Virus record (IMG/VR): IMGVR_UViG_3300010885_028661
Location: 1 to 31,201 of that record
Source of the DNA: a virus
Reading direction: 5' to 3' (one strand)
DNA: 31,201 nucleotides
Below are positions 16,066-23,429 of this stretch, piece after piece (position 1 is the first letter of the stretch; each line of letters starts with the position of its first letter). Position numbers and translations under genes: made by a program. The notes beneath the pieces are model-generated. The model did not search any database. It was not told where the DNA came from and worked only from the letters and a program-made list of their open reading frames with translations.

Positions 16066-16995
16066 ATGTATAAGATTGCTTTTGTTAATGGTGGTGCTGG
16101 TCGAATGATTTGCTCAATCCCAGCACTGGAAAAGTTTATTCTTAAAAACCCAGAAAACTATGTTATCAGTGAAGGTGGTTTAGATTTTGTTTGGGGAAAT
16201 AAAATTCTTCAGGACAGAACTTTTGATTCTAACACCAAAGGTATTTTTGAAAGTATCATTCGTAATGGAGAAATAATCTCTGTTGAACCTTATCGAGAGC
16301 ATGAATACTATAATCAAAAAATTAGTATTGCTCAAGCAATAGACAAAATCATTAATGGATCATATGAGAGTATTGAAAAATACAAGGTCAAATTAACACT
16401 CAACAAAGAAGAAGAAATTACGGCACTTGCTGTGACCACAGAAGCAAAAAAAGTGCAAGGTAAAAAGAAAACCGTGTTGATTCAACCTTTTGGTCGCGGC
16501 GTAGTTAATGATGAAAATTTAAGTATTACATACGACCATGGTAGTCGTAGTATGGAAAATGATTTCTATCTTAAATTGGCAACAGAAATTAAAAAGAAAT
16601 ATAACGTCATATCTATGTCAGAATTTCAAATTCCTGGTGATGACATTACTATGTCACCAAAAAATTTGACATTACGCAAATGGGCAGCTGTTATTGAACA
16701 GATAGATTATTTTGTTGGATGTGATTCTGTCGGCCAACATTTTGCTTATGGGTATGATAAACCAGGAACAGTTATTTGTGGCTCAACTTTTCCAATTAAT
16801 GTTAGTTATCCAAATCATTTTAACATTGTTGAGAAAAAAGGATTTGAACGCAAATATGACCCAATTCGAATTTGTGAATTTGGTAGCTACGAAGCAGGTA
16901 GATTAAATGATGTCGCTATGTCATTTAATGAAAACGAATCTAAAGAAATTATTCATAAAATTATGTTACATATTAAGTCTAAGATTGGAGAGTAA
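16066..16995 (+). CDS. GT9 (heptosyltransferase)-like glycosyltransferase
   Basis: A 309-aa protein with a GT-B-like layout. The N-terminal half starts KIAFVNGGAGRMICSIPALEKF (residues 3-24), matching the GxGxxxxxxPxLxxL start of ADP-heptose-type transferases. The C-terminal half has VLIQPFGRG (137-145) and DYFVGCDSVGQHFAYGYDKP (214-233) followed by GTVICGSTFP, which parallels the GT9 motif around TNDSGPMHLAAALGKP. The donor sugar cannot be told. Ribosome site GGAG is 5 bases before the ATG. It is first of three co-directional plus-strand genes with 3- and 1-base gaps. Likely substrates are a virion glycan or host lipopolysaccharide. Confidence 0.65.
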   Translation: MYKIAFVNGGAGRMICSIPALEKFILKNPENYVISEGGLDFVWGNKILQDRTFDSNTKGIFESIIRNGEIISVEPYREHEYYNQKISIAQAIDKIINGSYESIEKYKVKLTLNKEEEITALAVTTEAKKVQGKKKTVLIQPFGRGVVNDENLSITYDHGSRSMENDFYLKLATEIKKKYNVISMSEFQIPGDDITMSPKNLTLRKWAAVIEQIDYFVGCDSVGQHFAYGYDKPGTVICGSTFPINVSYPNHFNIVEKKGFERKYDPIRICEFGSYEAGRLNDVAMSFNENESKEIIHKIMLHIKSKIGE

Positions 16996-16998
16996 ATT

Positions 16999-18786
16999 AT
17001 GACACAGTGGATTGCAGGTATTACCCGAGGACATAATGGTGCAACATGCCTCTTGAAGGACGGCGAGTTGGTATTTTATATTGAAGAAGAACGTCTGAGT
17101 CGCAAAAAATATGATGGTGGTCCTTTTGCGGGTATGTTGAAGATTAAGGAATATACAGACAAATTAGATTATCTTGTTGTTGCACATACCAATTCTTTAG
17201 AGTTGTCTGCTGGTAAAATTGATTTTACTGGTGATGACATGTACACTGGCTTTGCACGTAAGATTGGTTTGATTGACCAGAAATCAGAACTAAGAAACCA
17301 CCCACAAGTTATTGATATGGGTATGATTCATCACGAAATGCATGCCGCTTGTGCTTTTTATAATTCTGGTTTTGAGGAAGCAGCCTGTGTTATTGTTGAT
17401 GGTGCTGGTACTTTTGTTCCATTGGGCGATAATGATATTGGGTGGGAATTAGAAACAATCTTTCATGCTTCATATCCAAACAATTTTGTGACCAAATATA
17501 AACATATTGGTGTTCGTGGTCCACAAACGACATTTGAAAAGATTCAAGTACCACATTCATTTAGAGGTAAACCTGAAGACCTACATGATGTAATTTTTTC
17601 GGATAAGCCTGGTATTACTAAATGTTACGAGGCGATGACAAACTATTGTGGGTTCCCATTTATTGAAGCAGGAAAAGCAATGGGTCTTGCACCATACGGT
17701 AAAGAAAATCCAAATATTCCTTTTATCTTTCATGGTGAAGAGGGTCGTCATTTGAGTAATCGTAATTTGTTTGTACCAAACTATCCAAATGGTGCTCATA
17801 TAGATTCGGTTGCATTTCCATATTTGAATACGGATAATCTAGAAGTCAAAAAAGATTTGGCTTATGCAGTTCAAAAGGCGACACAGGAACAGGTATTGAG
17901 ATTAATTAAAAAGGCAATCGAGATTACTGGTTCTAAAAATGTTGTGGTTGCTGGTGGTTATGGACTAAATTGTGTTGCGAACTATTATTATTTGTCGCAG
18001 CTACCAGAGGGTGTGAAAATTTACAACGAACCAATTAGTCATGACGGTGGAACATGTATTGGTGGCGCAAAATATGTACACCACGAAGTCGCAAAAGATA
18101 ACACCATTCGTAAACAAACAAGCATCTATTATGGTCCGAACTACTTTGAAACAACTGGATACAACATTAATTTGGACGAATCAAATGGTGAAACAATGTG
18201 TGAAATCACCAAAGATGAAATTATTGATTTGATTCGTGACAAAAATATTGTTGCTTTGTATCAAGGTGGTTCAGAAGCAGGTCCTCGAGCCTTAGGTAAT
18301 CGAACACTCATGTTTGATCCGACTGTGCATAATGGTAAAGACTTAGTGAATGAAGTTAAGCATCGTGAATGGTTCCGTCCTTTTGCGGGTACAGTTTTGG
18401 CTGAATATGCTCATGATTATTTTGACCTACGAGGCATGGAAGATTCTTCTTTTATGATGTATGCTGTTAATTGTAAGCCAGGAGTTGAAAAGATTATTCC
18501 TTCAATCATTCATGTGGATGGAACATGTCGTATTCAAACTGTCACAAAAGAACAGAACAAACACTACTATGAATTGATTGATGCATTCCGTGCAAAGACA
18601 GGAATTCCAATTCTATTCAATACTTCCTTCAACCTTGGTGGTGATCCATTAGTTGAAACAATTGACGATGCTCTAGATACACTTCGTAGGTCAGATATCA
18701 AATATTTGTATTTGCCTGAAATTGATAAATTGATTTATATTCCTAAAAATTATTCTGAAGAAATTGATCCGATTCTAGGAGAGTGA
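16999..18786 (+). CDS. Carbamoyltransferase, NodU/TobZ/CmcH family
   Basis: Predicted to transfer a carbamoyl group from carbamoyl phosphate, via an adenylated intermediate, to a hydroxyl of a sugar or similar acceptor. It has 595 aa, a normal full length. N-terminal Kae1-like domain: ITRGHNGATCLLKDGELVF at residues 8-26, the metal-binding HHEMH at 111-115 (HxxxH), VDGAG at 133-137, GKAMGLAPYG at 225-234, VAGGYGLNCVANY at 318-330 and SHDGGTCIGGA at 347-357. C-terminal carbamoyl-phosphate domain: GGSEAGPRALGNRTLMFDP at 423-441 and KHREWFRPFAGTVL at 454-467. All motifs look intact. Ribosome site GGAGAG precedes the ATG. Neighbours suggest it decorates the sugar handled by the upstream glycosyltransferase. 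Confidence 0.93.
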   Translation: MTQWIAGITRGHNGATCLLKDGELVFYIEEERLSRKKYDGGPFAGMLKIKEYTDKLDYLVVAHTNSLELSAGKIDFTGDDMYTGFARKIGLIDQKSELRNHPQVIDMGMIHHEMHAACAFYNSGFEEAACVIVDGAGTFVPLGDNDIGWELETIFHASYPNNFVTKYKHIGVRGPQTTFEKIQVPHSFRGKPEDLHDVIFSDKPGITKCYEAMTNYCGFPFIEAGKAMGLAPYGKENPNIPFIFHGEEGRHLSNRNLFVPNYPNGAHIDSVAFPYLNTDNLEVKKDLAYAVQKATQEQVLRLIKKAIEITGSKNVVVAGGYGLNCVANYYYLSQLPEGVKIYNEPISHDGGTCIGGAKYVHHEVAKDNTIRKQTSIYYGPNYFETTGYNINLDESNGETMCEITKDEIIDLIRDKNIVALYQGGSEAGPRALGNRTLMFDPTVHNGKDLVNEVKHREWFRPFAGTVLAEYAHDYFDLRGMEDSSFMMYAVNCKPGVEKIIPSIIHVDGTCRIQTVTKEQNKHYYELIDAFRAKTGIPILFNTSFNLGGDPLVETIDDALDTLRRSDIKYLYLPEIDKLIYIPKNYSEEIDPILGE

Positions 18787-18787
18787 A

Positions 18788-19507
18788 ATGTCACAATGTT
18801 TTATTTGGAGAGGAGAAGAACCAGTCACAAAATTTGGACCTAGAATCTATGCTCCGATGTATATGTCAAAAGATGGAACAAAAGACTTCAACAAACGTTT
18901 GATTGACTATGTTTTAGAATGTGAAAAAGTATTAGAAGATGAAGAATTGGTAAGTGAACTACCAAAGAATAATGCCGATCCATACAAGTACACACAACAT
19001 TGGAAACAACATAATTTGCTGGACGATACAGGTTCAAGGAAAGATGGTGACCATCTGGAGAAATTTAAACCTAATCCAGTTCAAAAGGAACTTTTTGATA
19101 AAATTAGAACAAATTATTTGTTGATGTTACAGAAGTTCAAATTTCCAAGAATTAAATGTTGGATTCATGCTTGGGGTAATGTTTTGCGTAAAGATGAGTT
19201 TATTAGTAAACATTCTCATATTCCTAGTGAGCAGGCATATTTGGCGTCAGTATACTATCCTCATTCTTCACCAACAGATTTGTTGTTGTTACACCCAATA
19301 TCACCGGATCAGACTATTAAAATTCCAACGGAAGAAAATTCATTGATTTTCTTCCCTAGTTGGATATCACATGTTGGAACTAAAGTTGATTATGACGGAC
19401 TAAGAATTAGCGTGGCCTCAGATATTGTTACAGAACATACTATGAATGCAAATCCTTGGAGACCACACATATTGTTTGATGATCCTGATACTATGCCTGG
19501 ACTTTAA
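18788..19507 (+). CDS. 2-oxoglutarate/Fe(II)-dependent oxygenase (PF13759-like)
   Basis: A 239-aa protein of the putative phage 2OG-Fe(II) oxygenase type. The core at residues 125-212 has a WIHAWGNVLRKDEF strand, then KHSHIPSEQAYLASVYY with His142/His144 as the likely first metal ligand pair, SLIFFPSWISHVG with His195 as the distal ligand, and LRISVASDI with Arg206 positioned for 2-oxoglutarate. The fold is thus complete, but the acidic ligand of the classical HxD motif is replaced by HxH, as in this subfamily as I recall it. Substrate unknown; hydroxylation of a sugar, protein or base is possible. Ribosome site AGGAGAG overlaps the upstream stop. Its stop overlaps by 4 bases the stop of the convergent gene at 19504. 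Confidence 0.85.
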   Translation: MSQCFIWRGEEPVTKFGPRIYAPMYMSKDGTKDFNKRLIDYVLECEKVLEDEELVSELPKNNADPYKYTQHWKQHNLLDDTGSRKDGDHLEKFKPNPVQKELFDKIRTNYLLMLQKFKFPRIKCWIHAWGNVLRKDEFISKHSHIPSEQAYLASVYYPHSSPTDLLLLHPISPDQTIKIPTEENSLIFFPSWISHVGTKVDYDGLRISVASDIVTEHTMNANPWRPHILFDDPDTMPGL

Positions 19508-19520
19508 TTTTCAGGCATAG
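19491..19520. terminator. Perfect 9-bp inverted repeat spanning both convergent stop codons
   Basis: ctatgcctg at 19491-19499 pairs exactly with caggcatag at 19512-19520, leaving a 12-base loop that holds both overlapping stop codons. It would form a hairpin in either transcript. There is no U-tract on either side, so it may be a weak bidirectional terminator or a 3'-end protection element. Confidence 0.6.
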
Positions 19521-20013
19521 GTATTACATTCGGTACTTCTGGTAGAGTAAATGATGGTGGTGTAGGCCAATTAATATCGTGAACAGTTTTCCATTCTGTT
19601 CCTACTTTTTTTGTGATATCTCTTAGTTGTTGTCTATAAGAAACAATTTCATCTTTTAAATTTTGTGGTAGGTCAGGTAATAACATATACTTATCGGTTG
19701 AAGTTATCATGTTATTTCTGACCTTTTTAAATTCCTCAATATTGATTGACCAGTCAATTTCAGTAAATGTAAATGTATTATTACTCTTATTATATACAAC
19801 ACCACCTTCATGCGGTAACAATAAGTCAACTGTCAATCTATTTGGGTCACCAAAAAACATAGCATAAATCTTTTCAAAGTCTGGAGTGCTTTGATTAAAC
19901 TTTACTAACATTGTATGTGAAGGTATAGTCGATGGAAATTCAGATTCTTTAAACCCTATATTATTAATAGGAACACCAGTATCTGAGTCTACTAAAAATC
20001 CATATTGTTCCAT
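19504..20013 (-). CDS. Tail fibre assembly chaperone-like protein (pair 3)
   Basis: A 169-aa soluble protein. Its C-terminal third has the layout of phage tail fibre/tail assembly chaperones: RNNMITSTDKYMLLPDLP, then EIVSYRQQLRDITKKVG, then INWPTPPSF (compare R-x-LL-x-x-TD ... LPD-x-P ... YRQ-LRDI ... WP-x-P). It lies 11 bases after the Gly/Cys-rich gene at 20837-20025, with ribosome site AAGGAA, so that protein is the likely client. The two smaller proteins at 20850 and 21994 share the R..LL and WP..P ends. The stop overlaps the convergent oxygenase gene by 4 bases. Chaperone role inferred from motif and position. Confidence 0.7.
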   Translation of the reverse strand: MEQYGFLVDSDTGVPINNIGFKESEFPSTIPSHTMLVKFNQSTPDFEKIYAMFFGDPNRLTVDLLLPHEGGVVYNKSNNTFTFTEIDWSINIEEFKKVRNNMITSTDKYMLLPDLPQNLKDEIVSYRQQLRDITKKVGTEWKTVHDINWPTPPSFTLPEVPNVIPMPEN

Positions 20014-20024
20014 TTTTTTATTCC

Positions 20025-20837
20025 TTAATATCTAATTAAAATCAAACCGTTAGATCCTGTTCCTGCACGGGCACACTGGCAGCACTGCGTCAGAAATGCT
20101 CCTTGTCCTGCTTGACCACCCATAGAGCATCCTGTCTGTGCGAAGCATGAGTTACTAGTTGCAGGAGCATAGCACCAATTGACTGTGTTTACGGTTGATG
20201 ATCCCCATGGTACACCACCTGTCGCAGATTTGTAATACTGACCAATAGAGTCTGTCCACATACCTATTGTTCCTGATCCTAAATTACTACATCCACCTCC
20301 GGTCTGACAACTGCTTCCTCCAGATATCGCACAAGATATATATGCCAGCCCAAAATTTGTATTTGGGCTGACAGCACACGCACAAATAGTAGTTCGCGTA
20401 TAGGGACTAGTACACAAACAATAAAGATAGCAGTTATTTACTCCACCTACGCCTCCACCAGCACATAACGTTGTTATGCTTGGTCCAGTGACGGAAGTAA
20501 ATCCTCCATCTCCACCGTAGCAACACGAATGTTGAGACGAATTACCAGATTCGGTGTACATTCCTCCAGCACCAACACACAATGCATATGATTGTCCGGC
20601 AACTACAGGAACAGTAATCGATGCATAATTTCCAGAACTTCCTCCAGATCCTTGATGATAGCATTCACAACAACATTTTGCTCCACCCCCACCACCTGCC
20701 CCCCATATTTCAAATGTCACACAATTGACTCCTGTTGGTACTGTCCAAGTATTAGCTCCTGGAGTATTATATGCAGAAATTATTGGGCCTCTAAAATATT
20801 GCGTATTAACGCTATCTGCCGTATTAAATCTAGCCAT
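20025..20837 (-). CDS. Glycine/cysteine-rich adhesin-like tail protein C
   Basis: A 270-aa protein with an N-terminal ~30-residue stretch, then TWTVPTGVNCVTFEIWGAGG, and a long Gly/Cys/Ser-rich domain ending NGLILIRY. I count about 23 cysteines, including the cluster KCCCECYHQG and a QCCQC near the end, very unusual for a phage tail protein. Poly-Gly runs resemble the loops of glycine-rich phage adhesins. It is related to the proteins at 21272-21994 and 22287-23069 and, without the cysteines, to the one at 10491-11885. Ribosome site AGGAA. Predicted receptor-binding tip; the cysteines may form disulfides after release or bind metal. Confidence 0.75.
   Translation of the reverse strand: MARFNTADSVNTQYFRGPIISAYNTPGANTWTVPTGVNCVTFEIWGAGGGGGAKCCCECYHQGSGGSSGNYASITVPVVAGQSYALCVGAGGMYTESGNSSQHSCCYGGDGGFTSVTGPSITTLCAGGGVGGVNNCYLYCLCTSPYTRTTICACAVSPNTNFGLAYISCAISGGSSCQTGGGCSNLGSGTIGMWTDSIGQYYKSATGGVPWGSSTVNTVNWCYAPATSNSCFAQTGCSMGGQAGQGAFLTQCCQCARAGTGSNGLILIRY
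20701..20750. repeat. 50-bp near-identical block shared by adhesin genes C and B (copy 1)
   Basis: Bases 20701-20750 match 21843-21892 with only 3 differences in 50. They encode the WTVPTGVNC and FEIWG segment. The homologous site in adhesin A (near 22972) is much more diverged. Confidence 0.9.
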
Positions 20838-20849
20838 TTTTTTTCCTAT

Positions 20850-21263
20850 TTACCAAGGTTGCGCTGGCCAATTAATTTGTTGAATTTCATTATTAGAAAA
20901 TTGCAACGAATTTAATTGTTCGATGTAGTTATTAACTGCCGTTTTAAATGTAGCCGATGCATCTACTATAGAAAGTTTTGTATTTGCTATTGTTAAAAGT
21001 CTATTTCTTTCTGCATTTCTAGTGCCTAAATAGTCAGTTATTTTTTGTGGGATTATAAAAACTGTATTCCAAACATTATTACTATATGTTGTATTTTCCC
21101 AATCAATAATTCTATCATGAATCTCTAAACATTCTATCATTTCATCTGTTAGTTTTGCATAGACCAACTCTTCTTCATTTATTGGTCTCAGTGTATCTGT
21201 TAATAATTGTAACGGAGGATGAATTTTTCCGTTTTCTTTTTCTATAAGTGTGTAGTAATCCAT
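20850..21263 (-). CDS. Small tail fibre chaperone-like protein (pair 2)
   Basis: A 137-aa protein lying 8 bases downstream of adhesin gene B and 12 bases before adhesin gene C. The C-terminus has RNAERNRLLTIANTKLSIVD, a helix NNYIEQLNSLQ, and ends QQINWPAQPW, the same R..LL ... INWP..P frame as the 169-aa protein at 19504. The N-terminal half (DYYTLIEKENGKIHPPLQLL) is unrelated by eye. Ribosome site GAGGAA. Inferred assembly factor for adhesin B; moderate confidence because overall similarity is low. Confidence 0.5.
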   Translation of the reverse strand: MDYYTLIEKENGKIHPPLQLLTDTLRPINEEELVYAKLTDEMIECLEIHDRIIDWENTTYSNNVWNTVFIIPQKITDYLGTRNAERNRLLTIANTKLSIVDASATFKTAVNNYIEQLNSLQFSNNEIQQINWPAQPW

Positions 21264-21271
21264 TTTTTTCC

Positions 21272-21994
21272 TCAGATAGTAATAATAACTAGACCATCTG
21301 CACCACCACCGGCACAGCCGGCGGTGCAGTCACACCAAGTATTCAGTTGTGGTTTTGGGGTACCTCCACCACCAGGAAAATTCCCAGAAGATCCACACGC
21401 TTGATATATATTAGCACCAACGGATTTTGTTCCTATTTGCCAACCTCCACCAAATGGTGAAGCACCACCAAACGAAGATCCAGAACAAAACGCATGGCAA
21501 CATACTGTTGAGCGTGGTTGTCTTCCCCTTATACTTACATCACCACCATATCCTATGCCAGCTGCCGCGGCATCGACATTGCTGTTACACCAAAGTCCAC
21601 CAGCACCGCCAGTTGCACAAAAATTAGATAATCCTGTTCCTGTTACGTATGATGTTTGTCCTGGACACCCACAAGCATTAGTGTTAAACCAACATTCATT
21701 GCCGCATCCACCAGCACCAACAGCTATATTATATACCTCCCCTGGAGTAACAGGAATGGTTTTTAAAGAATATCCACCACCGGCTCCCGCGTGGCCACTA
21801 TAGCAAGTACAACAACACATTGGTGCTCCTGCTCCACCACCACCCCATATTTCAAATGTCGCACAATTGACTCCTGTTGGTACCGTCCAGGTTGTAGTAT
21901 ATTGTGTACATCCACCACCTGGTACTCTAAACATTACTCTTTTAGCCGCACCGTTTTTAACATTTTGATAACCTGAATATACGTATCGTCCCAT
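21272..21994 (-). CDS. Glycine/cysteine-rich adhesin-like tail protein B
   Basis: A 240-aa protein with TWTVPTGVNCATFEIWGGGG near residues 35-54, nearly identical to adhesin C, then the cluster MCCCTCYSGHAG and repeated GGAGG/GAGGCG loops, ending DGLVIITI. About 19 cysteines. Its ATG shares one base with the stop of the 93-aa gene upstream (TAATG at 21994), so translation is coupled to that gene. Role as for adhesin C; variation between the copies is concentrated in the Gly-rich loops. Confidence 0.75.
   Translation of the reverse strand: MGRYVYSGYQNVKNGAAKRVMFRVPGGGCTQYTTTWTVPTGVNCATFEIWGGGGAGAPMCCCTCYSGHAGAGGGYSLKTIPVTPGEVYNIAVGAGGCGNECWFNTNACGCPGQTSYVTGTGLSNFCATGGAGGLWCNSNVDAAAAGIGYGGDVSIRGRQPRSTVCCHAFCSGSSFGGASPFGGGWQIGTKSVGANIYQACGSSGNFPGGGGTPKPQLNTWCDCTAGCAGGGADGLVIITI
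21843..21892. repeat. 50-bp near-identical block shared by adhesin genes B and C (copy 2)
   Basis: Partner of 20701-20750 (47 of 50 bases identical). Direct orientation, about 1.1 kb apart; recombination between the two would delete one chaperone-like gene and fuse the two adhesins. Confidence 0.9.
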
Positions 21995-22275
21995 TATAGA
22001 CCATCCTTTTTGATTATTTCTATTGCTTCTTGGTCACCTTCGGATGCTTTTTTGTGTAGAGCATCAATATCGGTTGGTTTTCTAGGCCAAACTAAATCTT
22101 TTTCATAATCAAAATCATCTGGCTTATCATCAAAAAATGTACGTAGTTTACTTCTATATTCTGTCCATCTGTTGGCTTCAGTGGTATTTCCTTGTTCTAA
22201 ATAATTTGCTATTGTCACATCACTTTGTTTTAATAAATTATTTCTTATTGTTTTTATAAATTCTTTTGTAATCAT
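21994..22275 (-). CDS. Small tail fibre chaperone-like protein (pair 1)
   Basis: A 93-aa protein: IRNNLLKQSDVTIANYLEQG, then ANRWTEYRSKLRTFFDD, then DLVWPRKP, followed by a charged helix. The order R-x-x-LL-x-x-SD ... W-x-x-YR-x-x-LR ... WP-x-x-P is that of phage tail fibre assembly chaperones, here in minimal form. It follows adhesin A by 11 bases and overlaps adhesin B by one base. Ribosome site AAGG. Client inferred to be adhesin A. Confidence 0.6.
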   Translation of the reverse strand: MITKEFIKTIRNNLLKQSDVTIANYLEQGNTTEANRWTEYRSKLRTFFDDKPDDFDYEKDLVWPRKPTDIDALHKKASEGDQEAIEIIKKDGL

Positions 22276-22286
22276 TTTTTTTTACC

Positions 22287-23069
22287 TTACCAAGTTATTC
22301 TTACGAGACCTGGACCACCTTTACCTGATTGTGTTGTTGTACAAGTACAACTCGTGCCCGGGTTGGTCGTGCCGTTTCTGTGTCCTGAACCTCCACCTCC
22401 TGGAATAGCACCATTCATATTGTATGCTCCGTTTGTGCCGTTGTCCGCACACGAGTAGCAGCAGGTCATCGATCCTAATATACCACCAGCACCACCTCCT
22501 GGTCCACCAGCATTTCCTCCCATAGTGACTATGGCCATCGCCGTCGATGCACCATCAGTGAATATGACTCCAGGCATACCACCAAGATTTAAATCTCCAT
22601 TGTAGCCTAATCCTCCAGAGGCTCTGTCGGCCGAACCTGCTAATCCACCAGTACATCCACAGAAACCGTAACAATTTAGTGCGAAATTAGAACAGGCTCC
22701 TTTTCCTCCAGTGGCACAAAAGTTCGCTGGAACATTATAACCGGTTACGAAAGAAGTTCCTCCGTCACAACCATTACAGCAATATCCGATACCTGCACCA
22801 AAAGTTCCTGTAGAATCTACGGCACCATTGGCCGCGCAGATAGTATATACGCATCCGGCAATCGTACTGACAGTTTTCATTGAATATCCGCCGCCGCCCC
22901 CGCCCATGGTGACGTTGCAGCAATCACAAGAAGAAATACCACCACCTCCTCCACCACCTCCGCCCCATATTTCAAAAACTACAGATGAGACACCAAGTGG
23001 AACTGTCCATGCACAACAAACACCAGCAGTACTTACGCAGGTTGTATCATATATTAATTGTACTGGCAT
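22287..23069 (-). CDS. Glycine/cysteine-rich adhesin-like tail protein A
   Basis: A 260-aa protein that starts MPVQLIYDTTCVSTAGVCCA, with WTVPLGVSSVVFEIWG followed by a run of nine glycines, then SSCDCCNVTM, and ends GGPGLVRITW. About 21 cysteines, often in CC or CxC pairs. It is the most diverged of the three paralogues in the FEIWG region. It starts 2 bases after the stop of the 106-aa gene. Predicted receptor-binding tail protein, as for the other two. Confidence 0.75.
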   Translation of the reverse strand: MPVQLIYDTTCVSTAGVCCAWTVPLGVSSVVFEIWGGGGGGGGGISSCDCCNVTMGGGGGGYSMKTVSTIAGCVYTICAANGAVDSTGTFGAGIGYCCNGCDGGTSFVTGYNVPANFCATGGKGACSNFALNCYGFCGCTGGLAGSADRASGGLGYNGDLNLGGMPGVIFTDGASTAMAIVTMGGNAGGPGGGAGGILGSMTCCYSCADNGTNGAYNMNGAIPGGGGSGHRNGTTNPGTSCTCTTTQSGKGGPGLVRITW

Positions 23070-23071
23070 AA

Positions 23072-23392
23072 TTAAGCCTCGATTCCATAAGCAAGAACTG
23101 AAACGTTTGCGGTAGATGACCTTGCGATTATATTTAATCCTGTAGGTAACACAATACCTGTTCTTTCCAACACCCCGGCTATGAGAAGAGGGGTGTCATA
23201 TTCCAAATATTCGTGTTGACCAGGAGATGTGTTTGCTGAAATTGAAAGTCTCACGACTACGTTTGTTGAGTTTAGATTGCACATGTTTATCGTAATAACA
23301 CCAGTTTTTCCTGATGCTACGGCAGTATTTGAAACTATAATGGTATCTGTACCTGCCGCTAAGTTAACTCTATTATATACACCTGTTGCCAT
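23072..23392 (-). CDS. Small beta-rich conserved structural protein
   Basis: A 106-aa protein starting MATGVYNRVNLAAGTDTIIV, with alternating hydrophobic strands (KTGVITINMCNLNSTNVVVR), a loop GQHEYLEYD, then VLERTGIVLPTGLNIIARSS and a hydrophobic end. It looks like a compact beta sandwich, similar in layout to small virion proteins found among tail genes of marine T4-like phages. There is no catalytic motif. It has its own consensus late promoter and a strong AGGAGA ribosome site, and leads the adhesin/chaperone array. It may be a connector for the adhesins; this is inference from position. Confidence 0.6.
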   Translation of the reverse strand: MATGVYNRVNLAAGTDTIIVSNTAVASGKTGVITINMCNLNSTNVVVRLSISANTSPGQHEYLEYDTPLLIAGVLERTGIVLPTGLNIIARSSTANVSVLAYGIEA

Positions 23393-23415
23393 TTTATAAA
23401 TCTCCTAATTTTAAA

Positions 23416-23423
23416 TATTTATA
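23416..23423 (-). promoter_or_regulatory. Consensus T4-type late promoter (TATAAATA)
   Basis: An exact TATAAATA on the minus strand in the 37-bp gap after the 1045-aa gene, 24 bases before the ATG at 23392, with AGGAGA between. It would drive the 106-aa gene and the three adhesin/chaperone pairs. Confidence 0.65.
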
Positions 23424-23429
23424 TATTCT

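Noticed and set aside
21555-21803. Plus-strand Pro/Ala-rich frame
   Set aside because: Shadow of Gly-rich adhesin B; proline codons are the complement of glycine codons.
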